NCBI RefSeq assembly: GCF_001428665.1
Contig: NZ_LMIJ01000002.1
Coordinates: forward strand, 57,952 to 121,951
Length of the DNA stretch: 64,000 bases
Source: Acidovorax sp. Root219
GTDB lineage: Bacteria > Pseudomonadota > Gammaproteobacteria > Burkholderiales > Burkholderiaceae_C
Direction of reading: 5' to 3'
Of the stretch, positions 33,376-42,085 are shown piece after piece. Under the pieces are notes generated by a model. It made no database searches and had not been told where the DNA came from. It worked only from the letters and a program-made list of their open reading frames with translations. Position numbers and translations under genes: made by a program. Each line of letters starts with the position of its first letter. Position 1 is the stretch's first letter.

Positions 33376-34260
33376 ATGAACTGGGACGACACACGCATCT
33401 TTCTGGCCCTGACCCGCGCACCCTCGCTGCGTGCTGCCGCGCGCAGCCTGGGCGTGGACCAGGCCACGGTGGGCCGGCGCCTGCAGGCGCTGGAGGCCGA
33501 GCTGGGTGCCACCCTGTTCCTGCGTGCCAAGGGCGGCTATCTGCTCACCGCTGCGGGCGAGGCGGCGCTGGGCGCGGCCCGGCGCATGGAGGCGGCGGCG
33601 ACGGACCTGCGCACCCGCATCGAGGGGCAGGACGAGAGCCACGCCGGGCTGGTGCGGGTGACGAGTTCCGACACCATCGCCATCGAATTTTTGCTGCCCG
33701 CCGTCGAGCGACTGCAGCAGCGCTGGCCGGGCATCCGCGTGGATTTGGAGGTGTCCACCCAGGTGCTCAGCCTGAGCCGCCGGCAGGCCGACATTGCTTT
33801 TCGCAACGTGCGCCCCGATTCACCCGACCTGGTGGTGCGCCGCGTGGCCTCGTGGCCGGTGGGGCTGTTTGCCAGCGCGGCGTATCTGGAGCGCTTTGGC
33901 ATGCCCGTGCCTGACGACGAACTGCGCGGCCACCACCTGGTGGCCTACGGCCCCACCCTGGAGCAACGGCTTTTTCCCACGGCGGCCGAGGTGCCGGCCC
34001 GCCAGGCCCGCATCGCCATGGCGGTCAACTCCGGCCTGTTGGTGCGCAAGGCGGTGGCCGCCGGCATCGGCCTGGGCGAGATGCCGGTCCATCTGGGCGA
34101 GCGTGAAGGCCTGGTACGTATCTGGCCCGAGCGGCGGCGCGCCAACGACCATGAAGTCTGGCTGGTGATGCACCCCGACCTGCAGCGCACGGCGCGGGTG
34201 CGGGCGACGGCAGAGTTCTTGTCGGAGGCGCTGGGGCAGAGCCTGTCTGAAAGGGAGTGA
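33376..34260 (+). CDS. LysR family transcriptional regulator
   Basis: 294 residues. The winged helix-turn-helix (MNWDDTRIFLALTRAPSLRA, then LGVDQATVGRRLQALEAELG) is followed by a periplasmic-binding-like effector domain. The VDQATVGRR form is typical of a LysR subgroup near quinone reductases. ATG 33376 (MNWDD) is the normal N-terminus. It is predicted to regulate the divergent MDR gene. Confidence 0.9.
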   Translation: MNWDDTRIFLALTRAPSLRAAARSLGVDQATVGRRLQALEAELGATLFLRAKGGYLLTAAGEAALGAARRMEAAATDLRTRIEGQDESHAGLVRVTSSDTIAIEFLLPAVERLQQRWPGIRVDLEVSTQVLSLSRRQADIAFRNVRPDSPDLVVRRVASWPVGLFASAAYLERFGMPVPDDELRGHHLVAYGPTLEQRLFPTAAEVPARQARIAMAVNSGLLVRKAVAAGIGLGEMPVHLGEREGLVRIWPERRRANDHEVWLVMHPDLQRTARVRATAEFLSEALGQSLSERE

Positions 34261-34291
34261 AGGAGAGGCGCGGGGCTGGCTCCCCGGGCTG

Positions 34292-34474
34292 CTATGCGGA
34301 CACCAGATTCAAGCGGTAGCGTGCGGTGGCCAGCGACATTTTCAGTGCAGCAGCCCGGTGGCTATCGGGCGCACCACCCTGGGCCAGCCGGGTGGCCTCT
34401 GTCTGCCATTCCTCCAGAGCCTTGGCCCAGGTGGCAAGGGCGGTGTTTCGCGGCAGGGAGGGGGAGGGGACCAT
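34292..34474 (-). CDS. 60-residue hypothetical protein, paralogue of 39130-39312
   Basis: A helical protein containing ALATWAKALEEWQTEATRLA and AALKMSLATARYRLNL. The same length and pattern (ALATWAMALEAFHQEM, ALKRALDAARAEV) occur in the 60-residue product at 39130-39312, so coding is supported by comparison inside the window. No clear ribosome-binding site. Function unknown. Confidence 0.6.
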   Translation of the reverse strand: MVPSPSLPRNTALATWAKALEEWQTEATRLAQGGAPDSHRAAALKMSLATARYRLNLVSA

Positions 34475-34573
34475 GGTCCATAGTGTCAGAGTAGGCCCGG
34501 GGGTGATCTAGCCCATTTGGGTGACTGCAGTTGAAGCCGCAGTATGCGATGCCGTACGAGACCGGCCAAACGG

Positions 34574-35560
34574 TCATTTTTTCGTACCTGTGGTCGGCGG
34601 GATGTGCTTTGGCCTCAAGGCTGCATTCGCAATCACCGCATCCCATGGCGCGGGCGACGGAAACAGCTCCTCCAGAAACGCTATGAACGCCTTGACGCTC
34701 GGACTCGCGCGCCGGCTTTCGGGCCAGACGGCGGTGATGGTCGGCATGTGGGCCGCAAACTCGGTCAGCACCGGCACCAGCAGGCCGCGCTCGACATACG
34801 GCGCGGCGATGAACGATGCCGACATGCCGATGCCGCCACCGGCGGCGATGACCTCCACCACCGCGTCGCTCACGTCCACCACGATGGCTGCATCGGGCGT
34901 GAACTCCACCGTGCGGCTGCCGGCCTTGAACACCCAGCGCATCAGCTGGCCCGATGCCTGGTAGCGAAAGTTCACGCAATCGTGGTGTTGGAGGTCCTCG
35001 GGCCGTTGGGGCGTGCCCCGCGCTGCCAGGTAGGTGGGTGAGGCGAAGGCGCTGACTTTGGCCGAGGTGAGGCCGCGCGATAGCAGGTTGGAGTCGGGCA
35101 GATCGCCGATGCGGATGGCTACGTCGATGCCTTCCTCCACCAGGTTCACGAAGCGGTCGCCCAGCCGCAGGTCCACCTGCACCTGGGGGTAGCGGCGGCG
35201 AAACTCGGGCAGGGCGGGCGCGAGCAGGCGCGTGCCGATGGGCAGCGGCGCCGCCACCTTGATGGTGCCGGACGGCTCGGCCCGCACGGCGGCGGCCGAC
35301 TGCACCACATCCTCGGCCGCGCGCAGCAGGTGCAGGGCGCGCTCGTGCAGCTCGCGGCCCTCTGGCGTGAGCACCAGGGATCGGGTGGTGCGCGTGAACA
35401 GGCGCAGGCCCAACTGCTGCTCCAGCCGCTGGATGGTCTTGCTCACGGCCGATGGCGACACCGACAGCGAGCGCGCCGCCGCGGTGAAGCTGCCGTGCGA
35501 CGCCGCGCGGGCAAACGCGACGATGCCGGTCAGGCGCTCCAGGCTGATTGATTCCGTCAT
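34574..35560 (-). CDS. LysR family transcriptional regulator
   Basis: 328 residues. The helix-turn-helix (LTGIVAFARAASHGSFTAAA, LSVSPSAVSKTIQRLEQQLG, LFTRTTRSLVLTPEG) and CrgA-like effector domain are clear. ATG 35560 (MTESISLERL) lies four codons inside the open frame. It is divergent from an NADP-dependent alcohol dehydrogenase-like gene, which it probably controls. Confidence 0.9.
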   Translation of the reverse strand: MTESISLERLTGIVAFARAASHGSFTAAARSLSVSPSAVSKTIQRLEQQLGLRLFTRTTRSLVLTPEGRELHERALHLLRAAEDVVQSAAAVRAEPSGTIKVAAPLPIGTRLLAPALPEFRRRYPQVQVDLRLGDRFVNLVEEGIDVAIRIGDLPDSNLLSRGLTSAKVSAFASPTYLAARGTPQRPEDLQHHDCVNFRYQASGQLMRWVFKAGSRTVEFTPDAAIVVDVSDAVVEVIAAGGGIGMSASFIAAPYVERGLLVPVLTEFAAHMPTITAVWPESRRASPSVKAFIAFLEELFPSPAPWDAVIANAALRPKHIPPTTGTKK

Positions 35561-35646
35561 GGCATGAAACAAGTGAGTTGTGGAGGGATTATCAAACAGA
35601 CGGTGAAGATCGACACTGCGGTTTTGACGAATCCCAGGAGATCACG

Positions 35647-36678
35647 ATGACGACCGCTACGACAACCACGACGACGATGATGAAAGCCATCCGCCTGCAC
35701 GCCTTCGGCGGCCCCGAGGTGCTGCGCTACGAGGATGCGCCGGTGCCTGCGCTCAAGCCCGGCGAGGTGCTGGTGCGCGTGCACGCAGTGGGCATCAACC
35801 CGCCCGACTGGTACCTGCGCGAGGGCTACCGCATGCTGCCGCCCGCGTGGCAACCGCCGATCGCGATGCCCGCCATCCCGGGATCGGACGTCTCGGGCGT
35901 GGTCGAGGCCGTGGCGCCGGGCGTGCAAGGCCTGGCCGTGGGCGACGAGGTGTTCGGCATGGTGCGCTTTCCCAGCTATGGCGACAGCGCGGCCTATGCC
36001 GAATACGTGACCGCACCCGCATCGGACCTGGCACACAAGCCAGCCGGCATCAGCCACGTGCAGGCAGCTGCTGCACCCATGGCCTTGCTCACGGCGTGGC
36101 AGTTCCTCATCGAGCTGGGCCACGACCACCCGAACCCCTTGCAGCCGCAGATGCACCGCCCGGTGCCCATTGCGGGCAAGACGGTGCTGGTCAACGGCGC
36201 GGCGGGCGGGGTGGGGCACTTTGCGGTGCAACTGGCGAAGGTCAAGGGCGCGCACGTGATCGCCGTGGCGTCGGGAGCGCACGAGGCCTTTTTGCAGGGC
36301 CTGGGCGCCGACGAATTCATCGACTACACCCAGGGCGCGCCCGAAGCGGTGGCTCGCGGGGTGGACCTGGTGCTCGACACCCTGGGCGGCCCCACCACCG
36401 GCCGGTTTCTGCAGGCGCTCAAGCCGGGTGGCGTTCTGTACCCCGTGTTCCCCCTGGGCTACACCGGCGCCGACGAGGCCGCGCAGCGGGGCTTCACGGT
36501 GTCGGCAACGCAGGTGAGGTCCAGCGGCGCCCAGCTCGTGCAACTGGCGGGCTTGCTCGGCGCGGGCACGGTGCGCGTGGCCATCGACAGCACCTTTGCG
36601 CTGGCCGATGCGCGCAGCGCACACGAGCGGGCGGCGCGCGGGCACATTCGCGGAAAGATCGTGCTCACGGTGAGATAG
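35647..36678 (+). CDS. MDR-family NADP-dependent oxidoreductase
   Basis: 343 residues. The N-terminus is an unusual Thr tract (MTTATTTTTTMMKAIRLHAF) before the MDR fold. Motifs: FGGPEVLRYEDAP, GSDVSGVVE, AAGGVGHFAVQLAK for the cofactor, and DTLGGPTTGRFLQ. No zinc ligands. This is a quinone/enone reductase-like enzyme with unknown substrate. AGGAG lies seven bases before ATG 35647; starting at MMKAIRL would remove the Thr tract. It is divergent from the LysR gene. Confidence 0.88.
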   Translation: MTTATTTTTTMMKAIRLHAFGGPEVLRYEDAPVPALKPGEVLVRVHAVGINPPDWYLREGYRMLPPAWQPPIAMPAIPGSDVSGVVEAVAPGVQGLAVGDEVFGMVRFPSYGDSAAYAEYVTAPASDLAHKPAGISHVQAAAAPMALLTAWQFLIELGHDHPNPLQPQMHRPVPIAGKTVLVNGAAGGVGHFAVQLAKVKGAHVIAVASGAHEAFLQGLGADEFIDYTQGAPEAVARGVDLVLDTLGGPTTGRFLQALKPGGVLYPVFPLGYTGADEAAQRGFTVSATQVRSSGAQLVQLAGLLGAGTVRVAIDSTFALADARSAHERAARGHIRGKIVLTVR

Positions 36679-36920
36679 GGGGGCGGGGCGTGGAGGTAGC
36701 AGCGCGGGCGTGCGATACTGCGCACTCGAACACCGCGAGAAACGGCCGTTTGTTGCATTCGCCCGTCCATCTGGACACCGAAACCGCAATTGGCCGCGCA
36801 CACGCCGCCACCCCCGCACGGGGTGACCCCGGCCAGCGTTTCCCCCGACACCCGTCGGACCCTGCTGCGAGCAGCTGCGCCCCTGGCGCGCCATGCCTGC
36901 ACGGACTGGAGCGCCCCTGC

Positions 36921-38111
36921 ATGAACCGATCCCTTTTCGTCATCTACCTTTGCGTTGCGCTCGATGCCATGGGCATCGGCCTCGTGTTTCCCATCCTTCC
37001 GGCGCTGGTCGGCGAAGTCACTGGCGCCGGCAATGTCGCGCCGTTCATCGGGATCATGGCCGCACTGTATGCAACCATGCAACTGGTGTTCGCGCCGGTG
37101 CTGGGCGCACTGAGCGACCGGCTGGGCCGGCGGCCCGTACTGCTGCTGTCCCTGGCCGGCGCCAGCGTCAACTACCTGCTGCTGGCGTGCGCGCCCAGCC
37201 TGTGGCTGTTGCTGCTGGGGCGCGCCATCGCGGGGCTGACAAGCGCCAACATGTCGGTGGCGACCGCCTACATCACCGATGTCACGCCCGAGGCGCAGCG
37301 CGCGCGGCGCTTCGGGCTCTTCAACGCCATGTTCGGCGCGGGCTTCATCATCGGGCCGGTGCTGGGCGGCGTGCTCGGCGACCACTGCGTGCGCTTGCCC
37401 TTCATCGCAGCGGCGGTACTCACGGGGGCCAACTTCGTGCTCGCATGCACATCGTTGCCCGAATCGCGCAAGGGCAGCGGCGAGGGCATCGGCCTGGCGG
37501 CGCTGAACCCGCTGCGGCCCCTGGCATGGGTGCTTTCTGAAAAGCGCCTGCGGCCTATCGTGCTGACCTTCTTCATCCTCAGCGCGACCGGCGAGGCCTA
37601 TGGCATCTGCTGGGCGCTGTGGGGTGCCGACGCGTTCCAGTGGAATGGCCTGTGGATCGGACTGTCGCTGGGCGCCTTCGGCGTGTGCCAGACCCTGGTG
37701 CAGGCGTTGGCTCCCGGGCCGGCCAGCCGCTGGCTGGGTGAGAGGGGCGCTGTACTGGCGGGCATTGCCTGCGCCTGCTTGGCCCTGGTGGCGATGGCTT
37801 TCATACGCCAGGGCTGGATGGTGTTCGTAGCCATGCCGGTCTTTGCGTTGGGCAGCATCGGCACGCCGGCGCTGCAGGCGCTGGCCAGCCGCCAGGTGGG
37901 TGCCGACCTGCAGGGGCAGTTCCAGGGCATGCTGGCTTCGGCCGTCAGCCTGGCGTCCATCATCGCGCCGCTGGGCTTCTCGGCGTTCTACTATGCCGTG
38001 CGGTCGGACTGGCCAGGCGCCATATGGCTGCTGGTGGTGGCGGTGTACGCCATGGCCGTGCCGCTGGTGGTGCTGGGGACCCGGCGCGCCAGCATACCGG
38101 GCAGGGCGTAA
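36921..38111 (+). CDS. TetA-like MFS efflux transporter
   Basis: 396 residues, 12 predicted transmembrane helices. The start VALDAMGIGLVFPILPAL and loop-2/3 motif GALSDRLGRRPVLLLSLAGA match the DHA1 drug:proton antiporters of the TetA(A/B/C) type. Homology does not prove tetracycline as substrate; many chromosomal members export other compounds. No TetR gene is adjacent. ATG 36921 begins the first helix, and the long open frame before it is a shadow of the dehydrogenase. Confidence 0.87.
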   Translation: MNRSLFVIYLCVALDAMGIGLVFPILPALVGEVTGAGNVAPFIGIMAALYATMQLVFAPVLGALSDRLGRRPVLLLSLAGASVNYLLLACAPSLWLLLLGRAIAGLTSANMSVATAYITDVTPEAQRARRFGLFNAMFGAGFIIGPVLGGVLGDHCVRLPFIAAAVLTGANFVLACTSLPESRKGSGEGIGLAALNPLRPLAWVLSEKRLRPIVLTFFILSATGEAYGICWALWGADAFQWNGLWIGLSLGAFGVCQTLVQALAPGPASRWLGERGAVLAGIACACLALVAMAFIRQGWMVFVAMPVFALGSIGTPALQALASRQVGADLQGQFQGMLASAVSLASIIAPLGFSAFYYAVRSDWPGAIWLLVVAVYAMAVPLVVLGTRRASIPGRA

Positions 38112-38121
38112 CAGATTCGCC

Positions 38122-38742
38122 ATGGTTTTCGAGTATCGGGATTCCGACAAGCCAAACTTTTATCTTGGTGCCTGGGCCGTGCCTGAGGGCAGAATGGGGT
38201 ACATGACACGCACCCCGGACATTGACCTTACCGATCAGGAACACGCATGGCTGGGCCAGATCGACTTCAGCCGCAGGCATGACGACGCCACGGTACGGTC
38301 GCTGGAGCCCATGGCAGCGCTGTACCAGTCGCTGCTGGCGCGCGGTGGCATTCCTGTGGAGCGCATGCGCTACTACACGGTGCCGGACCGCTACCCTGGG
38401 GGGCAGGGGCGCTCGCGCGAGGCTTGGTACGAGGCCAATGGCGCCCCTGCCAATGGGGCGCACCTGGAGGCCAGCTTTCTGCCCCGGCTCGAATACTACG
38501 TCTTCGGGCCGAACCTGCCGGCCGACATCGTTGCGGCGTTCAGGCAGGCGGCCCTGTCGGATGGCCGACTCTCCAGCTGGGAGATCGAGCGGCTCAAGCC
38601 CGGCGCCATGCAGGTGGTGCGGGCGCTGCCGCAGGAGATTTCAGTGTCTGCTGAAGAATTTTTGAAGCTGGCCTTCGAGTGCGGCGCGCAGCCGACGGCG
38701 GCGGCGTCGCTGTGGGAGTCGTTGTGCAAGGCGCGGCGCTAA
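38122..38742 (+). CDS. Hypothetical protein
   Basis: 206 residues, no recognised family. Features: YRDSDKPNFYLGAWAVPEGR at the start, a central RYYTVPDRYPGGQGRSR segment, then FGPNLPADIVAAFRQAALSD and SAEEFLKLAFECGAQ. It could start at an internal Met (MTRTPDIDL, residue 28). It begins ten bases after the MFS stop and may be co-transcribed. Confidence 0.6.
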   Translation: MVFEYRDSDKPNFYLGAWAVPEGRMGYMTRTPDIDLTDQEHAWLGQIDFSRRHDDATVRSLEPMAALYQSLLARGGIPVERMRYYTVPDRYPGGQGRSREAWYEANGAPANGAHLEASFLPRLEYYVFGPNLPADIVAAFRQAALSDGRLSSWEIERLKPGAMQVVRALPQEISVSAEEFLKLAFECGAQPTAAASLWESLCKARR

Positions 38743-38748
38743 AGCCCC

Positions 38749-38964
38749 ATGGCCCCCAACGCTGATGCGGCGCCCGGAGACAGCGGGCAACTCGAAATCG
38801 AAGGGCACACGGGCACATGGCAGGTGAAGGACGGCACCCTCACCGTCACCTGCCTGACCATGGGCATTGCGCCGAAAAGCGCCAAGGTGCAGGACAACGC
38901 GGACTTTCTGGCGCAGCTGCTGATGCAGGAAATGCACCGCGAATGGAAGCTGACGCGGCCTTAG
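38749..38964 (+). CDS. 71-residue hypothetical protein
   Basis: A small mixed alpha/beta product (TWQVKDGTLTVTC, then DFLAQLLMQEMHREWKL). It starts six bases after the preceding stop. No family recognised. Its stop abuts the intergenic hairpin repeat. Confidence 0.5.
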   Translation: MAPNADAAPGDSGQLEIEGHTGTWQVKDGTLTVTCLTMGIAPKSAKVQDNADFLAQLLMQEMHREWKLTRP

Positions 38965-39077
38965 AGCGGCTAACAAAACTCTTCTGGCGTCGTTGCTGCG
39001 CCTTGTCGTACTAACGTACTGCCTGCGGCGCAGCGCCTAGCCAGAACCGCTTCGCTGAGTTTTGTTATCCGCTCTTA
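38963..39077. repeat. Intergenic inverted-repeat element
   Basis: About 115 bases bounded by AGAGCGGCTAACAAAACTC and its near-complement ending GAGTTTTGTTATCCGCTCT. The interior carries a second dyad (GTACTAACGTAC area) and GC-rich arms (GGCGCAGCGCCTAGCC). It would fold into one long hairpin. The right arm is repeated at 1-33, so this is a dispersed family. Confidence 0.8.
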
Positions 39078-39129
39078 GTGGAGGGTGTCCGCGGGTGAAA
39101 GCACCGCCGTGCTTACCGCCCCGTCTCGT

Positions 39130-39312
39130 TCAAGGGGCCAACCCATCCACCTCGGCGCGGGCCGCATCAAGCGCCCGCTTGAGTGCCACGGACCGGACGC
39201 GATCGCGCTGGCCGCCGCGCAGCACGCGGTGCATTTCCTGGTGGAATGCTTCCAGGGCCATGGCCCAGGTGGCCAGGGCCTGCTTCCGGTCAACAGAGGT
39301 GGAGTAGGTCAT
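39130..39312 (-). CDS. 60-residue hypothetical protein, paralogue of 34292-34474
   Basis: MTYSTSVDRKQALATWAMAL onward, ending RALDAARAEVDGLAP. Helical, charged. The shared length and pattern with the product at 34292-34474 support coding. Function unknown. Confidence 0.6.
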   Translation of the reverse strand: MTYSTSVDRKQALATWAMALEAFHQEMHRVLRGGQRDRVRSVALKRALDAARAEVDGLAP

Positions 39313-39584
39313 CCACCATGGTGGCGCAGTGGTGGCAATGCGCCTGCAAGGCATGCCGATGTGGGGACGTGGGACAAGGACCCCTTTTCCTCGCTCCAGC
39401 GGGCCGCCACAGGGCCGGGCAGCGTTCCCCCCGGTTTTGGGCCTGCTCTCCGTGCAGTTTTGCACACCGCAGCCATTTTCAAAAACGCCACCGGCCCCAT
39501 CTGCTGCGAGGATGGGAACTTGTCTGACACGGACGGCTGGGCTTGCCAGCTACCTTTGCACACATGTACCACCGGGAGATCACC

Positions 39585-39746
39585 ATGAGCACCAGCAAAC
39601 CATTCCAGCGCCAGATGTCCTTTGCCGATGCCGGCCTGGCAGACGATGCGGAACTGGAGTTTGGCCAGTACAGCCCGCGCGTGATGTGGCTGGCAGCCGC
39701 TGCAGTGATGCTGCTGGTGGCGGTGGTCGCGTTTGCCGCAGGCTGA
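39585..39746 (+). CDS. 53-residue single-pass membrane protein
   Basis: N-terminal polar part (MSTSKPFQRQMSFADAGLAD) and a C-terminal transmembrane helix (MWLAAAAVMLLVAVVAFAAG). GGGAG precedes ATG 39585. After the stop another frame continues with LPSATQLAAVAVGEH, which resembles the LPAATQFVS...VVGEH end of the 85-residue protein at 40686. The gene may therefore be a frameshifted member of the same family. Confidence 0.55.
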   Translation: MSTSKPFQRQMSFADAGLADDAELEFGQYSPRVMWLAAAAVMLLVAVVAFAAG

Positions 39747-39920
39747 CGCAGCCCCTGCAGCCCCTGCAGCCTCTGCAGCGCTAGGGGGCGGGGCCCCGAC
39801 GTTGCACTGGTTACCGAGCGCAACGCAGCTTGCCGCAGTTGCGGTTGGCGAGCACACTGCAGGCTCGCTGCAGGGACCGCACCCATGCTTGAACCTACAA
39901 GAAACCGGGGGAAATCGACC

Positions 39921-40505
39921 ATGAAGACCATGCCACCACTGGCACGCGGCGCGGCGCTCGGCGCCATGCTGCTTTGTGCATCTGCCGCCATGGCGCAGGA
40001 CTACCCCCAGCGCTCGCGCGAGGACCTGGGGCCCAAGGCGCGCGCGCAGTACGACCGCTGCGTGGAGAACGCCACCGAAAAGCCCACGCCCACGGGCATC
40101 CACATCGCGCTGCGGGTGTGCGATGAAAACTACCTCATGGGCAAGGCGCCGTCCGAAAAGGGCGCACGCCTGACCGCCGAGGCGCGGGCCAAGCGCCTTG
40201 CCGAGGAGTACAACGCGGACGCACGCGAGCGGCGCGACGAGCGCATCCTGACCACCTCGGCCACGCACGCGGGGCGGCATGTGACGGTGAAGTTCCTGGT
40301 CAGCCCGGCCGGGGTGCGGCCGGATTTCGAGGCCGTGGTGGAGCGCGAGCTGCTGGGCACGCTGTGCCGCGACCCGCATGTGTCGCCCGACCTGCAGGCC
40401 GGTGTGCGCTTGAGCTACATCTACGACGACACCGCCATGCGTCGCCTGGCGAATGTGACGGTGTCGCAGGCCAAGTGCGGCGAGTGGCCGTGGAACCGGA
40501 TGTAG
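39921..40505 (+). CDS. Secreted hypothetical protein
   Basis: 194 residues with a signal peptide (MKTMPPLARGAALGAMLLCA...AMAQ). The mature domain has paired Cys (DRCVEN, RVCDENY, GTLCRD, QAKCGEW) and a TonB-C-like stretch (HVTVKFLVSPAGVRPDFEAV), suggesting a periplasmic energy-transducer-like fold. No family name is certain. It is followed by a strong terminator. Confidence 0.7.
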   Translation: MKTMPPLARGAALGAMLLCASAAMAQDYPQRSREDLGPKARAQYDRCVENATEKPTPTGIHIALRVCDENYLMGKAPSEKGARLTAEARAKRLAEEYNADARERRDERILTTSATHAGRHVTVKFLVSPAGVRPDFEAVVERELLGTLCRDPHVSPDLQAGVRLSYIYDDTAMRRLANVTVSQAKCGEWPWNRM

Positions 40506-40527
40506 GCCAGCACTGCATGGGCCCCAG

Positions 40528-40553
40528 AAGCCGCCTTGCCAGGCGGCTTTTTT
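40528..40553 (+). terminator. Intrinsic terminator
   Basis: AAGCCGCC-TTGCCA-GGCGGCTT followed by TTTT, directly after the secreted-protein gene. Confidence 0.85.
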
Positions 40554-40685
40554 CATGGCGCCAAGGGGGCTCGCGGGGCACGACGGGGACTGCGGGTTTT
40601 CGACACCCAGGAATGGTATTTGTCCGACAGCCCAGGCGCCCGCTGGCCGTTAACTTCACTGCAACACACAGCCAGGAGCAACCAC

Positions 40686-40943
40686 ATGAAAACCATCAGC
40701 AACACATCGGGCAATTACGGCATGCTGCAGGGCGCCGACAGTGCGGGTGATTCGCGGGTGTTTGGCATCTCTGCGGTCATTGCGGTGCTGGTGGTGTCGT
40801 GCGTGGTGGCTTTCAAGATGGCCGCGCCAGAGATCAAGGCAGCTCTCGCCAGCCAGTTGCCGGCTGCCACGCAGTTCGTTTCCGTGCAGTCCGCACCGAG
40901 CGTGGACGCGTCTATCCAACACGCCGTGGTGGGCGAGCACTGA
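40686..40943 (+). CDS. 85-residue single-pass membrane protein
   Basis: One transmembrane helix (VFGISAVIAVLVVSCVVAF) after a polar N-terminus (MKTISNTSGNYGMLQ), then a short tail ending VVGEH. AGGAG is upstream. Layout matches the product at 39585 if that gene is read through its frame change. Function unknown. Confidence 0.6.
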   Translation: MKTISNTSGNYGMLQGADSAGDSRVFGISAVIAVLVVSCVVAFKMAAPEIKAALASQLPAATQFVSVQSAPSVDASIQHAVVGEH

Positions 40944-41136
40944 GAGGCACTGGTCTGGGTTGTCGCGCGGCAGCGCGACGGGATGGCGCGTACCCCCGCG
41001 CGTCAGTCAAGTAGCAGCCCAGTAGAGCGGCAGGTCTTTCGCGGTTTTCACAACCCCATGGCGCATGCGCAGGCACCATCGAAGGCCTGTTTCTTGCAGG
41101 CGCTTGCTGCCTGCCACCCGCCTTCTTTTTGCTCCC

Positions 41137-41283
41137 ATGGTTCTGTACAAGCCCGGTTCCCGATTTCTCTACAAAGGCCGCGTCGTCACCGTCGATTACG
41201 TCATCATCCGCAAAAGCGGCATGTGGATCCGCCTGGTGGGGCATGAGGAGTCGTGCCTGCCAGAGGCGTTGACGCCGCTGTGA
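41137..41283 (+). CDS. 48-residue basic hypothetical protein
   Basis: MVLYKPGSRFLYKGRVVTVD onward, ending in a HEESCLPEALTPL tail. A compact beta-type small protein of the kind often conserved in this family of bacteria. ATG 41137 was chosen because the upstream extension is Arg-rich shadow sequence. Confidence 0.5.
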   Translation: MVLYKPGSRFLYKGRVVTVDYVIIRKSGMWIRLVGHEESCLPEALTPL

Positions 41284-41340
41284 GCCCCCTCTGACTGTAG
41301 GTTGCGCTGGCCTGCACCGAGTTGTGCCGACCCATCTCCG

Positions 41341-41553
41341 TCATGGGGAATTGATGCTTGCCGGAGTCTCCGGGTCCACGTCCGACTCGGGCGGATGGTG
41401 TGCAGGAGCCGATGGCGTGATGTCCCCGCGCTCGGGCGCCGTGTCTGCAGGCTTGCGTTTGCCGGCTTGGGCATCGGTCTCGGTAAAGGCCGGGGTGGGG
41501 CGGTCGGGGTCCTTGCGGGGCTTGCCGTCGGGCGATGGGGGTGGTGTGGCCAT
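41341..41553 (-). CDS. 70-residue disordered Pro/charged protein
   Basis: MATPPPSPDGKPRKDPDRPT start with GGAGG at good spacing. Low complexity, rich in Pro, Asp and Lys; no domain. Similar short disordered frames with good ribosome-binding sites occur at 12221 and 47803. Confidence 0.5.
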   Translation of the reverse strand: MATPPPSPDGKPRKDPDRPTPAFTETDAQAGKRKPADTAPERGDITPSAPAHHPPESDVDPETPASINSP

Positions 41554-41659
41554 GGGGCCTCCGCTGCAAAAAGCCCAGTGTGCTGACGCAGTGGCCTGGC
41601 CGCTGTAGGACGATGCCGCCGCACCGGCCCCCTTCGGACAGAGGGAGGCAGGCGGGCTG

Positions 41660-41950
41660 CTATTTTTTCGTGGCCGCGGCGCTTTGCTTGGCGTCGATCT
41701 CGCGCAGCAGATCGTTGGATTTTTCGAGCGCTTCGGCCGTCTCGCTGAGCTGCTGCTCCAGCTCGTCGGTGCGCTCCACAGCGGCCTGCAGGTCGCCCTC
41801 CAGCGCTTCGGTGGGGATTTGCGTGGACAGCACGGCGTGCACCACGTTGAGCTCGCTGGCCGTGGCCTTGATCTGCTCGGCCGCTTCGATGTTCTGGTTC
41901 AGGACATCTGCGATCTCGGATGCCTGGGACGGTTTCGACTCGCTGGGCAT
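41660..41950 (-). CDS. 96-residue coiled-coil hypothetical protein
   Basis: Almost entirely helical with heptad-like spacing (ADVLNQNIEAAEQIKATASE, then LQAAVERTDELEQQLSETAE and LEKSNDLLREID). A cytoplasmic coiled coil is likely. ATG 41950 (MPSESKPS) begins the natural N-terminus. Divergent from the receiver-only regulator at 42086. Confidence 0.6.
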   Translation of the reverse strand: MPSESKPSQASEIADVLNQNIEAAEQIKATASELNVVHAVLSTQIPTEALEGDLQAAVERTDELEQQLSETAEALEKSNDLLREIDAKQSAAATKK

Positions 41951-42085
41951 GGTGGGGGCTCGGCTCAATGGGGGAAAAATCACACAATCGTGTGCATGCG
42001 GGGTAACGGCCTACAGGCTGTGGCCATGTACGCGCTTAGATTGTAGGCAGCTTCCCAATAACCGGTGTAACCGGCACGTTCCACG

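Noticed and set aside
36921-38111. Tetracycline-resistance gene
   Set aside because: The transporter is TetA-like in motifs, but there is no adjacent tetR and chromosomal relatives often export other compounds, so drug resistance is not claimed.
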